A stretch of 64,000 nucleotides of DNA from Alviniconcha marisindica (lineage: Eukaryota; Mollusca; Gastropoda; Provannidae): assembly GCA_018857735.1 (NCBI GenBank), contig JABMCL010000460.1, forward strand, positions 277,501 through 341,500, given 5' to 3'. A model generated the notes under the pieces. That model saw nothing but the letters and a program-made list of their open reading frames with translations, did no database searches and had not been told where the DNA came from. The first letter of the stretch is position 1, and each line of letters opens with the position of its first letter. Below, in pieces: positions 36,396-49,973 of this stretch. The position numbers were made by a program, and so were the translations under genes.

Positions 36396-39300
36396 TTAGA
36401 AGATTCTCTGGGCTGGTCCCATGGTGCTTTTGATGTAGAGCGCCCGGACGTTCTGCCAGTTCTTCTTCAGCAAGGACACCAGGAAGTTGATGGACAGTGT
36501 GATGTTGGAGTACAACTCGTCTGGGGTCATGCCCACATGACCAACGCAGGTTGACAGACACAGAACCTGAACAAAATAATCAATAAATCTGATCAGTGGT
36601 GGAGAACAAGACCTACAGAGCTTGCTAGCAGGATTGAAAGGGAAACACAAACAGCAGCAGCAAAAAAAATGTGGACAAAATAAAATATATAATCCAAACG
36701 CATTGTTGAGCAACCCAAGTCAAACAGGTACATCAGTAACATTCCATCTGTTCCAACAGTTTAAATGAATGCAGGACTGAAGCAGAAACCAGTCAACAGC
36801 CTTCAAAGAAACATGGAAACATAATTTACATTTAGAAGCAGGTGACCAACACTATCACATGGGAGTGGGAACAACCTCAGAGCGTAAACATGTCCTCAGC
36901 AAAGGTCTGGATAATACATGCCAATTTATTTAGCATCATTGGTTGTTCGAGCACATTCCCAAAATGGCCACAACCCTAGCAAGTGCCACCCCCATCAGAA
37001 TTTATCTCCCCTTTCAGAAGGAGCATTTTCAGGCACACCTGTCAGTAACTTCGTGTTTTATGCCCAGTCAAATACCTCTCAGTCAAACACATCAATTCCT
37101 TCAATCGCATGAAACCGAACGGCAAGCCAAACTGTACCTTCTTCATCTGGAACTTGATGGTGGAGCGCACATCCTCCACCTTGGCCAGCATGGCCTCATT
37201 GTGGCCAATGGGTGAGGGGAACTTGCCAGCCTTGGCCAGGCCAGGGCCCAGGATACGGGGGATCATCTTGATCAAGGACTCTGAGGCCAGGAAAGCATCA
37301 TACCGCTTGGCTGAAAAGCAAGGAAAAAATTATCAAAAGAAGGAAGCTAACACTGAAAAAAAAAAAAAAGGTTAAAAAAAAAAAGTACTAAAAAACAAAT
37401 GGTACACATGAAACACATAGCAGAGTGACATGGAAAAATGAAAACTTACAGTAAAGTTACTGATGTACAAGCTTTAAAACATACACTGGGATACACAGCA
37501 AACTTCATAATCAATAAAGATAAGAACAGAATGAAGCAATGCTAACCCCCTCATCAATGGACACACATGAAACATATGGAAAAATGAAAACTTAAAGTTA
37601 CTGATGTACAAGCTTTAAAACATACACTGGGATATACAGCATAAAGATAACAGAACGAAACGATGCTAACCCTCTCACCAAAGACCCCCTTTTGATCAAT
37701 AAGTGTCATTTGTGCAAGGTTCTAATGCAGCAACCCATTCTTGGGAGCTTACATACCCAGCTTCTTGACCTGTTTCTTGTCCTTGTTAAGCTTCTTGAGG
37801 TCATCCTGGTTCATGTGGGGCAGTTCGTTGGCCTTAGCCTGATCGCAGTGGACCTGGTCACCCAGGATACACACCTTCATCTTTGGCTTAGGGGTATAAC
37901 GAAGCCTGCAAAGACAGCACCAAAACTATCAGCACCAGTACTACTAGCTCCACTGGAGTAGGGGCAGGTTTAGTTTTTAGGGGATAAACATGGTCTGTTG
38001 CAGCTGTAAAAATGTTGAATGCACTCTGAAAAAGACTGCATGGTTAACCACAAGCTTCCTGTTTCACTTTCTGCACAGATGAAGTGCCACAAAGGGCAAA
38101 ATTCATTTAAAATGTAACAATACTAGCTGTTCACGACCAAGCTCACGTAACTGAAGTGGAACAGAAGCCCAGACACTGATGAATAAATTCAACAGCAGCA
38201 CTCAATTTTACAACTCTTTCAGTTTCACACACACAAAAGGCATGCATCAAATAAAAAGAACTGGCAAGAGACAAAACAGAAGAGAAAAGTAGGCCAAGAA
38301 TATTACCATGGGGGAAGCATCTCCCATCAGTTTGGATGCAACACCCAGGACATGGATCCAAAGGGTGGCGGTGATGGGGTGCAAGCACCCCAAAACCTTC
38401 CCACATGTTTCAAGACCCTGGGTAGGGGTCCCGTTGGCACACGACCAACTTCCCGCAGAAGACATCCAGACACTCCAATTTGTCTACAGTTGTCAGCAAT
38501 CTCAACCATCAGCTATAATACTTACAGTTAGTAATAGTCTTTCAGAACCTCAGTTTAAAATAAATGCTCATAATGAACACCTACAAGACAAAAATATGCC
38601 TTCTGTTGTCATTTTTCTATGGGGTCGAGGTTGGGGAGGGGGGATGCAGCTTTGTGCTTACAAAAAAGAAAAAGGCTCATTTTGTTGATAATAAAACGGA
38701 GTGTCTGGAGTGTACTTCCTGGGTATCAAAGCCAAAACCTGTCCTGGTCATTACTTGACGGTGCCAGCAAAACGCTTGTCCTTTTGGGGATCATAGTTCT
38801 TCAGGGAGATCTGAAGCTCCACAGACTCAGTGAACTTCCTCTTCTTCTTCTCTGCATTTTCCAGTATAGTGTCGATGCTCTCACGCACCAGATCTCTGTT
38901 GAGCTTGCTGAAATGGGAGAGAGAAAAAAAGAGAAAAAAATCAAGCATTTTACTGACTACTGTTAACCATCAGCAAATTAAAAAAACATCAAACTTAAAA
39001 GAAGTGCACAGAAGAATGCACAATTACTTTTAGGTCATTATCATCATTTGGTTCTTCATACTCATAGACCTCACCTAAACCTAACCTCAGTACCTCCCTA
39101 TGCTTAGAAATTAATAGAATGCTAAAAACAAAAACAAAAAAATGTTGTCAGTACCAAGTACCTATTTTGTATTTAAATGTTACAATACTTAACAATTTTT
39201 AATAGTGCAGGTGTGAGAGGCAAAGTTCAACTAGGCAAGTGCAGGGTTGTTGTTTTTAAAAATGCCAGTGTGTGCAGCGTCATGTTTGGTTGTACGCATT

Positions 39301-40161
39301 TATTTTTTATTTTTTTAAGACACTACATTGCTGTACCCAAGTTCTTGGAAGTGTTTGCGATCATTGGTGGTGATAGGCTAGTGAGCTGCACAAGTTTACA
39401 ATCCAGATCAAGTTAACTGGAAGCAGAAGCTGCTGTCACAGGTTTTACTGTTGAAACTGGGTAAAGGAACCCTCTGGCAATATCTACTATTAGCCCCGTC
39501 GGTTCGCTGTCCTCAAATGGTTTCAGGATGCGTGTGTGCGTGTATAGCACTGGCATAGTACGGAATGAACTGATGTGCAGTGGATATGCCAGCGTAGTGC
39601 ATACTTCAAGTTCATTCCGTACACACTCACACACACACACACATTCTCATACCATTTGAGGACTGTGAACCGACGGGGCTAAAAGTGGACATCTTTCACC
39701 TTCAGTCATCCGAGTCACAGAGTCAAGACTCAACAGAATCGTTACATCAATACTCGTCAGTACCGTGATGCCTCAATCATGTGCCATGTGCCTCCATATG
39801 TAAATGTGGAATGCGAGTACGTCCAATTCCAAACAGTGACAAGAAGTCATAACAATTTTTCAGGCGACATTCAGGCAAACACTGGCAAATTACTAACAAA
39901 CAGAAATAAGTTTAATCAGTCGCTGAAAGCAGCTCACTGATCAACGGAAAATGGGTAGATTTTGAGCTAGATCCCAATGTTCCAGAATTGTTACTGCTGT
40001 TTCTAGTCAACGATCAAATTCAAGACAAATCAGCTCTAAAATCGTAGAAAACTGAAAAATAATGCTGATAAAATGTAAACTGTGCACATCAAAGTGAGAA
40101 ACATACCATAGTAACTTCGATTAATTTCGATTTTCACGGAGCAGATTCTCACTCACCTCAT
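36396..40161 (-). CDS. RPL10A: Ribosomal protein L10a (uL1), complete gene of five exons
   Basis: This is the uL1 protein of the 60S subunit, at the L1 stalk that guides deacylated tRNA from the E site. Exons on the minus strand: 40,161-40,157 (ATG AG), 38,907-38,755, 37,905-37,757, 37,310-37,138, 36,566-36,396 (TAA). All introns are GT-AG and phases join to give 216 residues, against 217 in human. Diagnostic stretches are [61 protein letters not shown] and [19 protein letters not shown]. The first exon carries only five coding bases, typical of ribosomal protein genes. Introns 1 and 4 hold candidate C/D snoRNAs. It is head-to-head with USP47. Confidence 0.97.
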
Positions 40162-43100
40162 CTTGGCTTCGTCACGTTGAGAAAGAGACCGGAAATTGTG
40201 AAACCGGAAGTTAGTTTAATGTCACTTTATCGTGTTCTGAAACGAGAAAATGCGATATTATGTGCAGCCATAGCTGTTAGAGGAAGCACTTTCGATAGAC
40301 GATCGCTGAGAAAAAAGCTTCCAGAATGCGTTTTGGCTATCGAACCAGATAATTTGACAGATTAGCTGACCATTTCAAGATGGTTACAGGAGAAAATACC
40401 CAAATTGTGCCGTTGGAGGTTTGTACTGGTCATAAATCACGCGAATGTTCGGAAGTGCCTTGTCATTTTTTAAGGAACTCTCAGTCTTACTCTCAGACAT
40501 TTTCAGCACGCAGTTGTGGTTTGTTGTAGTCTGCGTATCTGTCACAGTCACTTAGTGGAATGATGTGGCAGAGAACGAAGGTCTTACTCAATCTGAAATG
40601 GTCGATTGTTATTTTAAAGGTTTTATCTAGGTAACAGGTAAAAAAACAAGAGCAAAATAAAAATCAAGAAAAACAAAAACAACAGACCAATCCACAAGAA
40701 ATCGGCACATTGGTTTGTGTGTTTGACACTAATGTCCCAGTGACAGTCACTGAGTCAGCCTCATAAAGTAGATTTATAATTAAAAAAAACATCCTGCAGG
40801 ACGCAGTACAGCCAGATGTCATTCTTCCCCAGGAATCGTGCTTTATGGAAGAAGAAGAAGAAATGTACAAAACTACAAAGTACAGTGTACTTTAAAAAAT
40901 GCAATGCTACTAATAGTAATACTGCAATACAGTAATAGTAATACAGTAATACTAATAGTGTAAATTGCAAGTGAAACAATGACTGAAATTTGTGAAAAAC
41001 ATTTTATTTTTAATGCCATTTACTGAAATGTTTTTGTGTGCACAGCTGACTAGAGTTCATGATCCACTTTCAGTAGTGGTGACTTGGATGGCTTCTACTT
41101 TTTGTCATAACTAATACTAGTAGGTTCTTTTGTACTACTACTACAGTACAGTTACAGTAGTAGTACTACTAATTCAAGGTCTACACAGCCCAGACATATT
41201 CTGTGTCAAAAAGGAGTTCTCAAGATCCTGTTTGCCAGTACTGACAGTCTTCATTCTGAATGAGAGTATTATTGAGTATTAACTGTGTCTATTTTAGTAT
41301 TTATTTAAACTTAGGTGATATAATTGATTCTCCCATTACAACCCCTTACATCCTAAGTGTGAACTCATTACGCATGCTTCTAATAATCTAAATAAAGAAG
41401 GTGGTCGTCTACAGAAAAGGAGAAGAACTGAGAGCCCCAGGGTGTATGCATGAATTTAAAAAGATCAGAATATACATTTTAAAGATCCTATGTAGCCCAT
41501 GGATACTGGATGTCATAGTCATTGCTTGGTGGAATTTGAAAACACTAAAGTAACCCAGCATGTACCAAATATGCCAGCCTCAAAAATTTGACACTATACG
41601 CAAGAAGAAAAAGAAATAAAATGATATTAACTGTTAATCATTATTAAGCTTCAAACTTAAAGTCAGTGTTTTAGACTTTTATGTAGGGTGTTTAGATCAG
41701 AAGACATCATTCTTTTGGTTTCATACATTCTACAATAAGCCTATCAGTTGTATAATAGAAGAAAGATTTATAACTAACTTTATAAATCAGATAATACCAG
41801 TTACCACATACCAGGAAGTAAGTTGCGAAAACTTTGATAATATTAATAAATAGCATTGGCATTGTTTTCCAACCATATTATAAGCTGTTGGGTCAAACTG
41901 ACTCAGGAAGTGTTACTAACTAGTATTATACTAATTACTATAGCAGTAATAATAAAGTTGTTTGTTTGTTTTTGCTTTTTTATCAAACAAAACAAGACAA
42001 AAAACGTTTTTACATTGTCAGTTGTGATTTTGATGTTGGTAATTACAATTATACCCCTGAGGACAAGGCAGTGGTACTGGTACAGTGATAGTTGTACATA
42101 GTTGTAGACTTAACTAGTACTGTAGCAGCAGCAGTACCTTCAAAATTGCTTCTGGTTTGTTTCTGAGAATGAAAAATCAAACTTTTATAAGGCTAATCGT
42201 TTTGTCTTTTAATTTTAAAAGGAAGCACATTTTGGCCTTTAATTAGTTTGCCTTTAATTAGTTTAAACCAAGTTATGGGAGTACTTAAGGAACAAAATCA
42301 GAAGCAAATATTTGGTAAGCACTTGAAGTAGGACTAGGAGGAGAACAATAAAAAAAGCTTTAATGCTAAACTGATATTGTTGTTACAATATTAGTGAATA
42401 AATTTAGGGATTCAGATAATTTTATGTAGCATGTTATACATGAATTGAGTACTGTAGTTCTGACTGGATTTTCTTTCAAGGTATAAAACTTGTACTTGCA
42501 GAACTTGGTATCGGTTACTGAGTAGGTAAAACGAAATCATTGCCATATCATTGGCACTGCTTATTGTAACTGTTGCCACAATGTCATTATCAATGCTTAC
42601 TGAAATCATTGCCACGATGTCATTGTCACTGCTTCCTGAAATCATTGTTATGATGATGATGTCATTGTCACTGCTTACTGAAATCATTGCCACAATGTCA
42701 TTGTCACTGCTTCCTGAAATCATTGTCATGATGATGTCATTGTCAATGCTTACTGAAATCATTGCCATGATGATGTCATTATCACTGCTAGCTGAAATCA
42801 TTGCCACAATGTCATTGTCACCACTTACTAAAATCATTGCGACAATGTCATTGTCACTGCATACTGAAATCATTGCCATGATGATGATGCCATTGTCACT
42901 GCTTACTGAAATTATTGCTACAGTGACATTATCACTGCTTCCTGTTTTGTGATCATCCTGCAATGTGAAGATTTGAGAGAACAGGATGGCTCAAATATAA
43001 AACTTGTAAAACTAAAGTAAAACTCAGAAATAAAATCATGGCCCTATAGCATAACTAAACGCAAAACACAGACAGCATACATGATACAATCTCCGGATTT

Positions 43101-45405
43101 GTCTGCAACAGGTCACCTGACCAGTTCAGCCAGCAATCAGTCTTTTTGGAAATTCAGTAGGTCCAAAATACAGCATTGCTCAATTAAGGGTCATTTCTAA
43201 CTAAAAAATCACACATGAGTGCACAGTGCTAGTTATGCTTAAAACTAGGTACAGTTTTAATAGGTCACAATTGATGTGTAAGCTTGGATGCTGTGATGGT
43301 GTGTTTGCAACGGGACACAGCCAGTACCAGTACCAGTGCTGTTCACCCACCCTCCCCCCACCACACACACACACACACACACAGAAACCTGCACCAGTGC
43401 CAGTTCTACACAGAAAAATACATCTGCCAGAGGGTGAACCGAAGCTTCGCCACGTTTGAGGTACACTTCCATCCTTGTTGGTTCTTGAAGGTGGTGTCTG
43501 GACCGGATGAACAGAAGGTACTGTGCATCATCCGAGACCTGGTGGACACACAGAGCGTGGGGAGAAAGCAGACGCTGAACCTTCCAGCCTCCACCCCGCT
43601 GAACGGTGTGGCCAAGGAGATCACCAAGCTGTGTGGCTACGTGCAAGGAACAGTCTCTGTGCGCTACGAGCAGCAACTGGGTGACACTATAAGTGATGTG
43701 AGTGCTGGCGGTGGACAGGAGAGAGAATTCCGTCTGGATTACTACATGTTATTAAACCTTACTTGTTTGAATAACTTTTGTTGTGTTTATTTAAGTAATA
43801 AGGCTCTGTTTGTTAGTCCCAATTGCTGAAAATTGACATCGTCTTTACCTGGGTATGGATACAGCAGCTCAGCAGGAGCAGCATTACCTGTACCCAGTCC
43901 CACCAGTGTGCGTGGTGGCCAAGTCTTTTAAACTAACTGTGATGCCGTGAGGATTACCCGTTCAGCAGCATTACCTGTACCCAGTCCCACCAATGTGCGT
44001 GGTGGCCAAGTCTTTTTAACTAACTATGATGCAGTGAGGATTACCTGTTCAGTCTGCTGGAGAAACTTCCGTGCTTTTTCTTTTAATTTTTAACTGACAG
44101 GGGATCTTTTACATAGGCAGCCAGAAGCACAGATCCCATACACATATGTTTGTAGTCCTCAACTAAGGGACTAAACATGAGGAATCCCTGCCAGGCTAGA
44201 AAACAGGACTGAACAGGGGTCTGTCTGTCCTTTTTTTTTTTTTTTGGTACTTTCATTGCCAGGAGCAGCAGTTGTGCATGCATTCTCATTTGGAACCAAG
44301 TTCTCAGATGTGACTTTTTGGGGAGGCTGCACTTAAACTAATAAAAGCATTTAAGTTCAGTGTTGTTTTGTTGCTTGAAATGGGGGATTGCCCCCAAAAT
44401 TCACTTGGTGTGTTTTGTCCTAATAAATAGTTTTCTTTTTAACCTTTTATGCATTTGCATGTTAACACATTTAGATTTATTTTCATTGTTATCTGCAGAT
44501 TAAATACTACTTACAGTTGAGATGTTTGAAATGGTCACTGATGATGAGGATGCTCTTGCAGATCACTCTAGAGGATCACGCTGATGCACCTCTGGCTACA
44601 ATCTGCAGTCCAGAGATTCGCCGCCACAACTTTGCTATCTACGAGAAGGAAGGAAAGACCCCTCAGCGAGAGGTAGGTTGATGATAAAGCTGTCTTATTG
44701 CTGTAATTTAAAATGTTGTTCTTTAGTTCCTTTTTTATCAACTGCTCGCAGAGCTATGTGTGTTGAATTGGCGGGCAGTGCATGAAAGCAGTTTGTTTTG
44801 ATATGCAAGGTTCTAACAGCAGTAAACTGTAAAGCATGCCTATAATCTTAATTGTTAGAGTTTCGCAGTTCATGCGTAATGTCAACCTCTGATACATGTC
44901 TTTTTGTGTGTCCTGTACACATGCTGTTGCCAGCATGCTCAGGGGCTGAGAAAGAGAATTGAGTTTTACTTCTGAGGTTAGTTGGCCTAGGCTGCTTGGC
45001 TTGGTTGACATCTGCTGCGGACGCTTGTTTCAGGAGGAGGCCTCTGGGTATGAGAGCCAAGTGTCAGCAGGCAGCATCTCCCAGAACAGCAGCAGCAGCA
45101 ACTATGACACCTACCCTGCCTCCACATCCTTCGACTACTCCTACTCGTCAGCTCTCATCAAGTCGGACACTGGTGGGTGACTGCTACACAGATAGAAATG
45201 GATTAAAACTGCAATACAAATTCTGCACAGACTGGTTACTTTTTATGATCCTGCTGGTATGAAAATGTGTCTGTGTATATAAGTGCATGTGCCACGAAGG
45301 TCTCTCCTGATTGTTTTTACCCATTTCTTCACACATTCTGCCATAAAGTCCTTTTTGTGTGCGTAATATATTTCCTTCTTATTTGCTTCACGTCAGATTC
45401 TCTGA

Positions 45406-45585
<180 letters not shown>

Positions 45586-48500
45586 TGAGCATCAGTATGT
45601 AAGCCCTGCTGCTCATGGTCATTCCTTTGTTCTGCGTCTAGCATCGTCATTGTAAATGTAAGGTATTCATGTATTGACCTTTCTTTCTGTCCTGCTCAGC
45701 GGTAGTCTAGTGGACGCTTCTTAGCAGTTTTTATGTGAACTGACAGCTCAGTTAGAAAGGCTTGAGCAGAACCAGCAGAACAGTTTTAGGGGGGGGGGGG
45801 TGTCAAGGATGATGCTGGCTGTGAAGTTTGAGGGCTGTGTGCTTCAGGTGGTTGTACAAGAAGAAAGGGGAGGACGACGTGACGAAGAGCATTCCTTTTC
45901 AGCTTCAGCGCTTATTCCTTCAGCTACAGGTAGGTGCAGATTAACCTCAGTTTTACTCACTGATGCTCACATCATGGTTTGCTTGTGAACATCTTTGACC
46001 AATGTGTCTGTACAGCAGTATTGTTTGTGCTATCTACACCCACTGTCTAAAGGGAGGTTGAGGGTGCCTGATGTCTCCCCTCTGAAATCTTGTGGTTGTC
46101 ATTTGATTTCATTTTTCTGTATCTTCTACCTACTAACCTAGTCCAGTTGCTTTGTTTGTGCTCTTGCTGTTTGTGGGCCATTTTCCTGACTTTTTGCCAC
46201 ACAATTTGTCAGTATTTGTATTGAGAGAAAGGCTGTTGATGAGCAGCTAGGAAATGACAGATGCTCAGTGGTGTCAACATTTCAGTAATTTTATTTTGAA
46301 TAATTGTTTCTCTCCATTTTTCCCCTCAAAATTGGGTACCGATAAACCAGATGGAGCAGTCGATAACACCAGCATTATCTAGCCTTGTGCGCCTTTTTAT
46401 GCAGGGCAGTTTGAAAATTTCTGTTTTCATGTTTGTGTGTTTTGTTTTAAATATTTGTGTTTGAACAGATTTTGTAGTTTTGACTTGAGAAGGGATTTAT
46501 ATGGAAAGAGTTTTGAAATGTGCATTTGCTTTTTGACTTGAGTTTGATTGCCCTGAGGTAGCACAGTGCAGTTGACAGGGTGGTACTTACTTTCTCCTTC
46601 TTTGCCTCCATATTTCTCTCACTCTCACTCACTCTCTCTGTCTGTCTGTCTGTCTCTCTTTCTCTCTCGCCCCCTCTCTCTCTCTCTCGCTCGCTTCCTG
46701 TCTCTGGTTGTTTGCAGTCTTCTCCTCCAAAACAAACCAGCTGGAAAAAAGTTACATCTTGATGAAAATAACAAAGGGAGTTACTTAGCTCTCAAAAGAC
46801 ATCACATGAACGCAACACCAGAGACCAGCAATAACTGCCACTTGGCGTGAGAGTAAAAAAAAAAAATGCATGGTACATAAACTCCACCAAAGGAATATTT
46901 TAAACAGTATGGATGGATTACTTTTGTTTTAGACCAGTGGCAAAAGATCTGTGGAAACCACTGACCTGACCCGAAGCTTTGGCTGGGACAGCAGTGAAGG
47001 TTGGTTCTCACTGTGTTTTGTCTTTCAGGTTTTGTATCTGTGAAAGGGTTTTACAAGTGCTTAGTTTTCATTCGAAATAATGGGCAATGAGTAAAGTACA
47101 GATGTAGTCTGATTCAGTAGGTGAGGGAATATTAGTGTGGTCCTGGGAACGATAGAACTGTGTTATTCGCTGAAGTGAAAGTTTGGAACAATGTCTTAAT
47201 CGTGTACCTGTTGATGGCAACATTTTGAAGGTGGTTTTGAACTGATCTGGAGCAGTCAGTGTGTGCCTTCAGCTCTTGTTCCGTTCTGTGTGTAGTCAAT
47301 GATCAGATGGTTTTTTGGATCCGTTGATGCATAAATCTGCAGTGGAACACTGTTGACGTTGAGTGTGTGTTGAATGGTTGCAGTGTGGCAACAGCACGAT
47401 GTGCAGGAGCTGTGCCGAGTGATGTTTGATGCCCTGGAGCACACCTGGAAGGGCACTGACCAAGCCAACCTCATCAACCAGCTCTACCAAGGAAAGCTCA
47501 AAGACTATGTCAAATGTCTGGAGGTACCGTGCATTCTTTCACTACATTATTCGCTGTCGCGGTAAACGTTTTCTCAAGTTCTTTGCTTCCAGTTTGCTGT
47601 GGTTTTTAACTTTTGGGGAGATTAATAAAAACAACAGAACAAAGTGACAGCAAGTAATCCCCACCCCTTGCAGCCCCCAGCTTTGCGGCAGGGGCAGTAC
47701 AGCAACAAGGTGAAAAGACGAGTAGCTGAACAGACGCAAGCGAGAAGTACAGTCAGAAAAGTACCGTCTGGCAACTTGTTTTCAGACTTACGCACAATTT
47801 TCGTACTTGGGTCAGTAATCTTAATACCAGAGGAGCTGTTAGAGCTGTATGCTCTGATAGTGGAGGGAACACAGTACATTGCTAGATGCATCTTCTGTAA
47901 TCAATGTGAATGCAAAGGATCATTGTGGGCAGATTTTGACTGAGCCTCATTTTCATGTACCGCAGAGCTGTGCAGGTTAAAGTTCTTACGTTGATAAATC
48001 AGAGAAAAGCAGGACAGGTTTTGGTACAGTTTCGATCACAGTTTGTGGCGGTTGCACCAGTAGGGTACTTTGACTTGCAGGGTTCAGCAGTGGCTAGTTT
48101 TCCTAACACGGGTGTCTGGCAGGGAATGGTTGTGGTGCCGCAGCCCAATTAAATGGGCAAGGTACCTCACATGGACACTGTTGCAACATGAGTTTCTGGT
48201 GGGGAGTGGTTGTGGTACCCATTGAAATGGGCCAGGTATTTCACATGGACACTGCTGCAGCATGTAAAAGAATATTTATAATGCTCCTACATGTGGGCCC
48301 GAAGTACACAATACAAAACAGTAGGGTCAACAAAAGTGTACAGAATTAAGAGGACAGTGAAACCCTAACAATTTTATTTATAAATAACTACAACACTTCA
48401 TTTAGCATCTTCATAATTACTTCCAGTGAACACACATGCGCACATACACACACACAAACAAAGATAAACACACAGAAAACTCTAAACTTTGTCTTCTATT

Positions 48501-49892
48501 TCTGGGGGACAGTGTGAGAACGAGAGTGCAAGGATCGACTCCTACCTGGACATTCCTCTGGTGGTACGTCCCTTTGGAGCCAACCAATCTTATGGCAGTG
48601 TGGTAAGTCTGAGCCTTTAGCTTTTCACCCATGTCAAAGACATCTTCCTTCACTAGGTGTTCCTCTTACAGGTGTCTTCTCTATCACAGACATAAATAAC
48701 CATGCTGCTGTCATGGTTGCAGCATTTTCATCCGGTAACTGCAGTTGACCATGTTGCTTTACGTCCACAGAAGCAAGGTGGCTTATTAGGGAGCCAAAAG
48801 AGTGAAGGCTCGACTGCAGATACCACCCAAAAAAGACTGTGGACCGCCGCCAGAACAATGGAAGTGTTAAGGCAGTGTCCCCTCACCATTGCACAGCGAC
48901 TAGTGCACTGTGCAATCGCTGTTTCAACTGCCGTGCTAGGCAGAATCACAAAGACAATGTCCGTTGCACTGCGGTTGAGGAACAACCTGAAGCAAAAGAA
49001 CTTTCACAGCCCAGCTCCACCTCCCTGCTCTCACCTGGAGCAGTCAAAATGATTTTAGCTTTGAATGTTAGGGCAGATCACATCCATGCAGGCATCCCGC
49101 GAAGTAGGCGGGTCACCTGAGGGCGACCTGTACCCAATGACAAATTTTTCTGGAAATCTCTGTCCAGGAGCCTGTCGTTACCCAGGCTCATTATTTTCCT
49201 TACTCATTAGTTTGAGGCATGCAGAGGCTGGTGGCCTGTGGTGGGCACTGATTAGTCACAGCTTGAATATTACAGGTGTGTCAGTTTGGTGGTTTTAAAA
49301 TTGTGGTTATTTTAAAATCACTTTCTTTCACAGTGTGCTGGATAGGTGAATAAGCAATGGAATGGTAACACACATGTTCTTTTAAATTTGATCACATCTG
49401 AATAGATTGTTTGGTCATGAACCATTATTTTTATGCTTTGGGAGGTGTATTATTCAGGGGAGGCAACTTCATAAAACTTGCACACAAAAAAGTTTTTTTC
49501 TTTTTTTTTCTTGAATGGAATTATTTAGAGCAGTTCTGAGCAACTTTTTAAAAGGCACACATAATATTATCAATCAAATACAAGTTAAACATCCACTCTC
49601 ATCATGCTGTTACTACCCTACTGTTTGTGCCATTGGTGGAGAAGAGTGTAAGAAGTATTTTCAGTGCCAAAGCAATGTGATGTTTTGATTTCTGTGTGCA
49701 GGAGGAGTCCATGGATGCGTTCGTCCAGCCAGAGACACTAGAGGGGGCCAATCAGTATTTCTGTGCCAAGTGCAACAAGAAGTGCAATGCGCATAAGGTG
49801 CTGAACAAAATCATTCTGTTGTGATCTGTGTAGTGTGTGCATACTTGCTGAGAAACAGACTTAATCATCGGACTGTTTTTCCCCTCTGTCTG

Positions 49893-49973
<81 letters not shown>
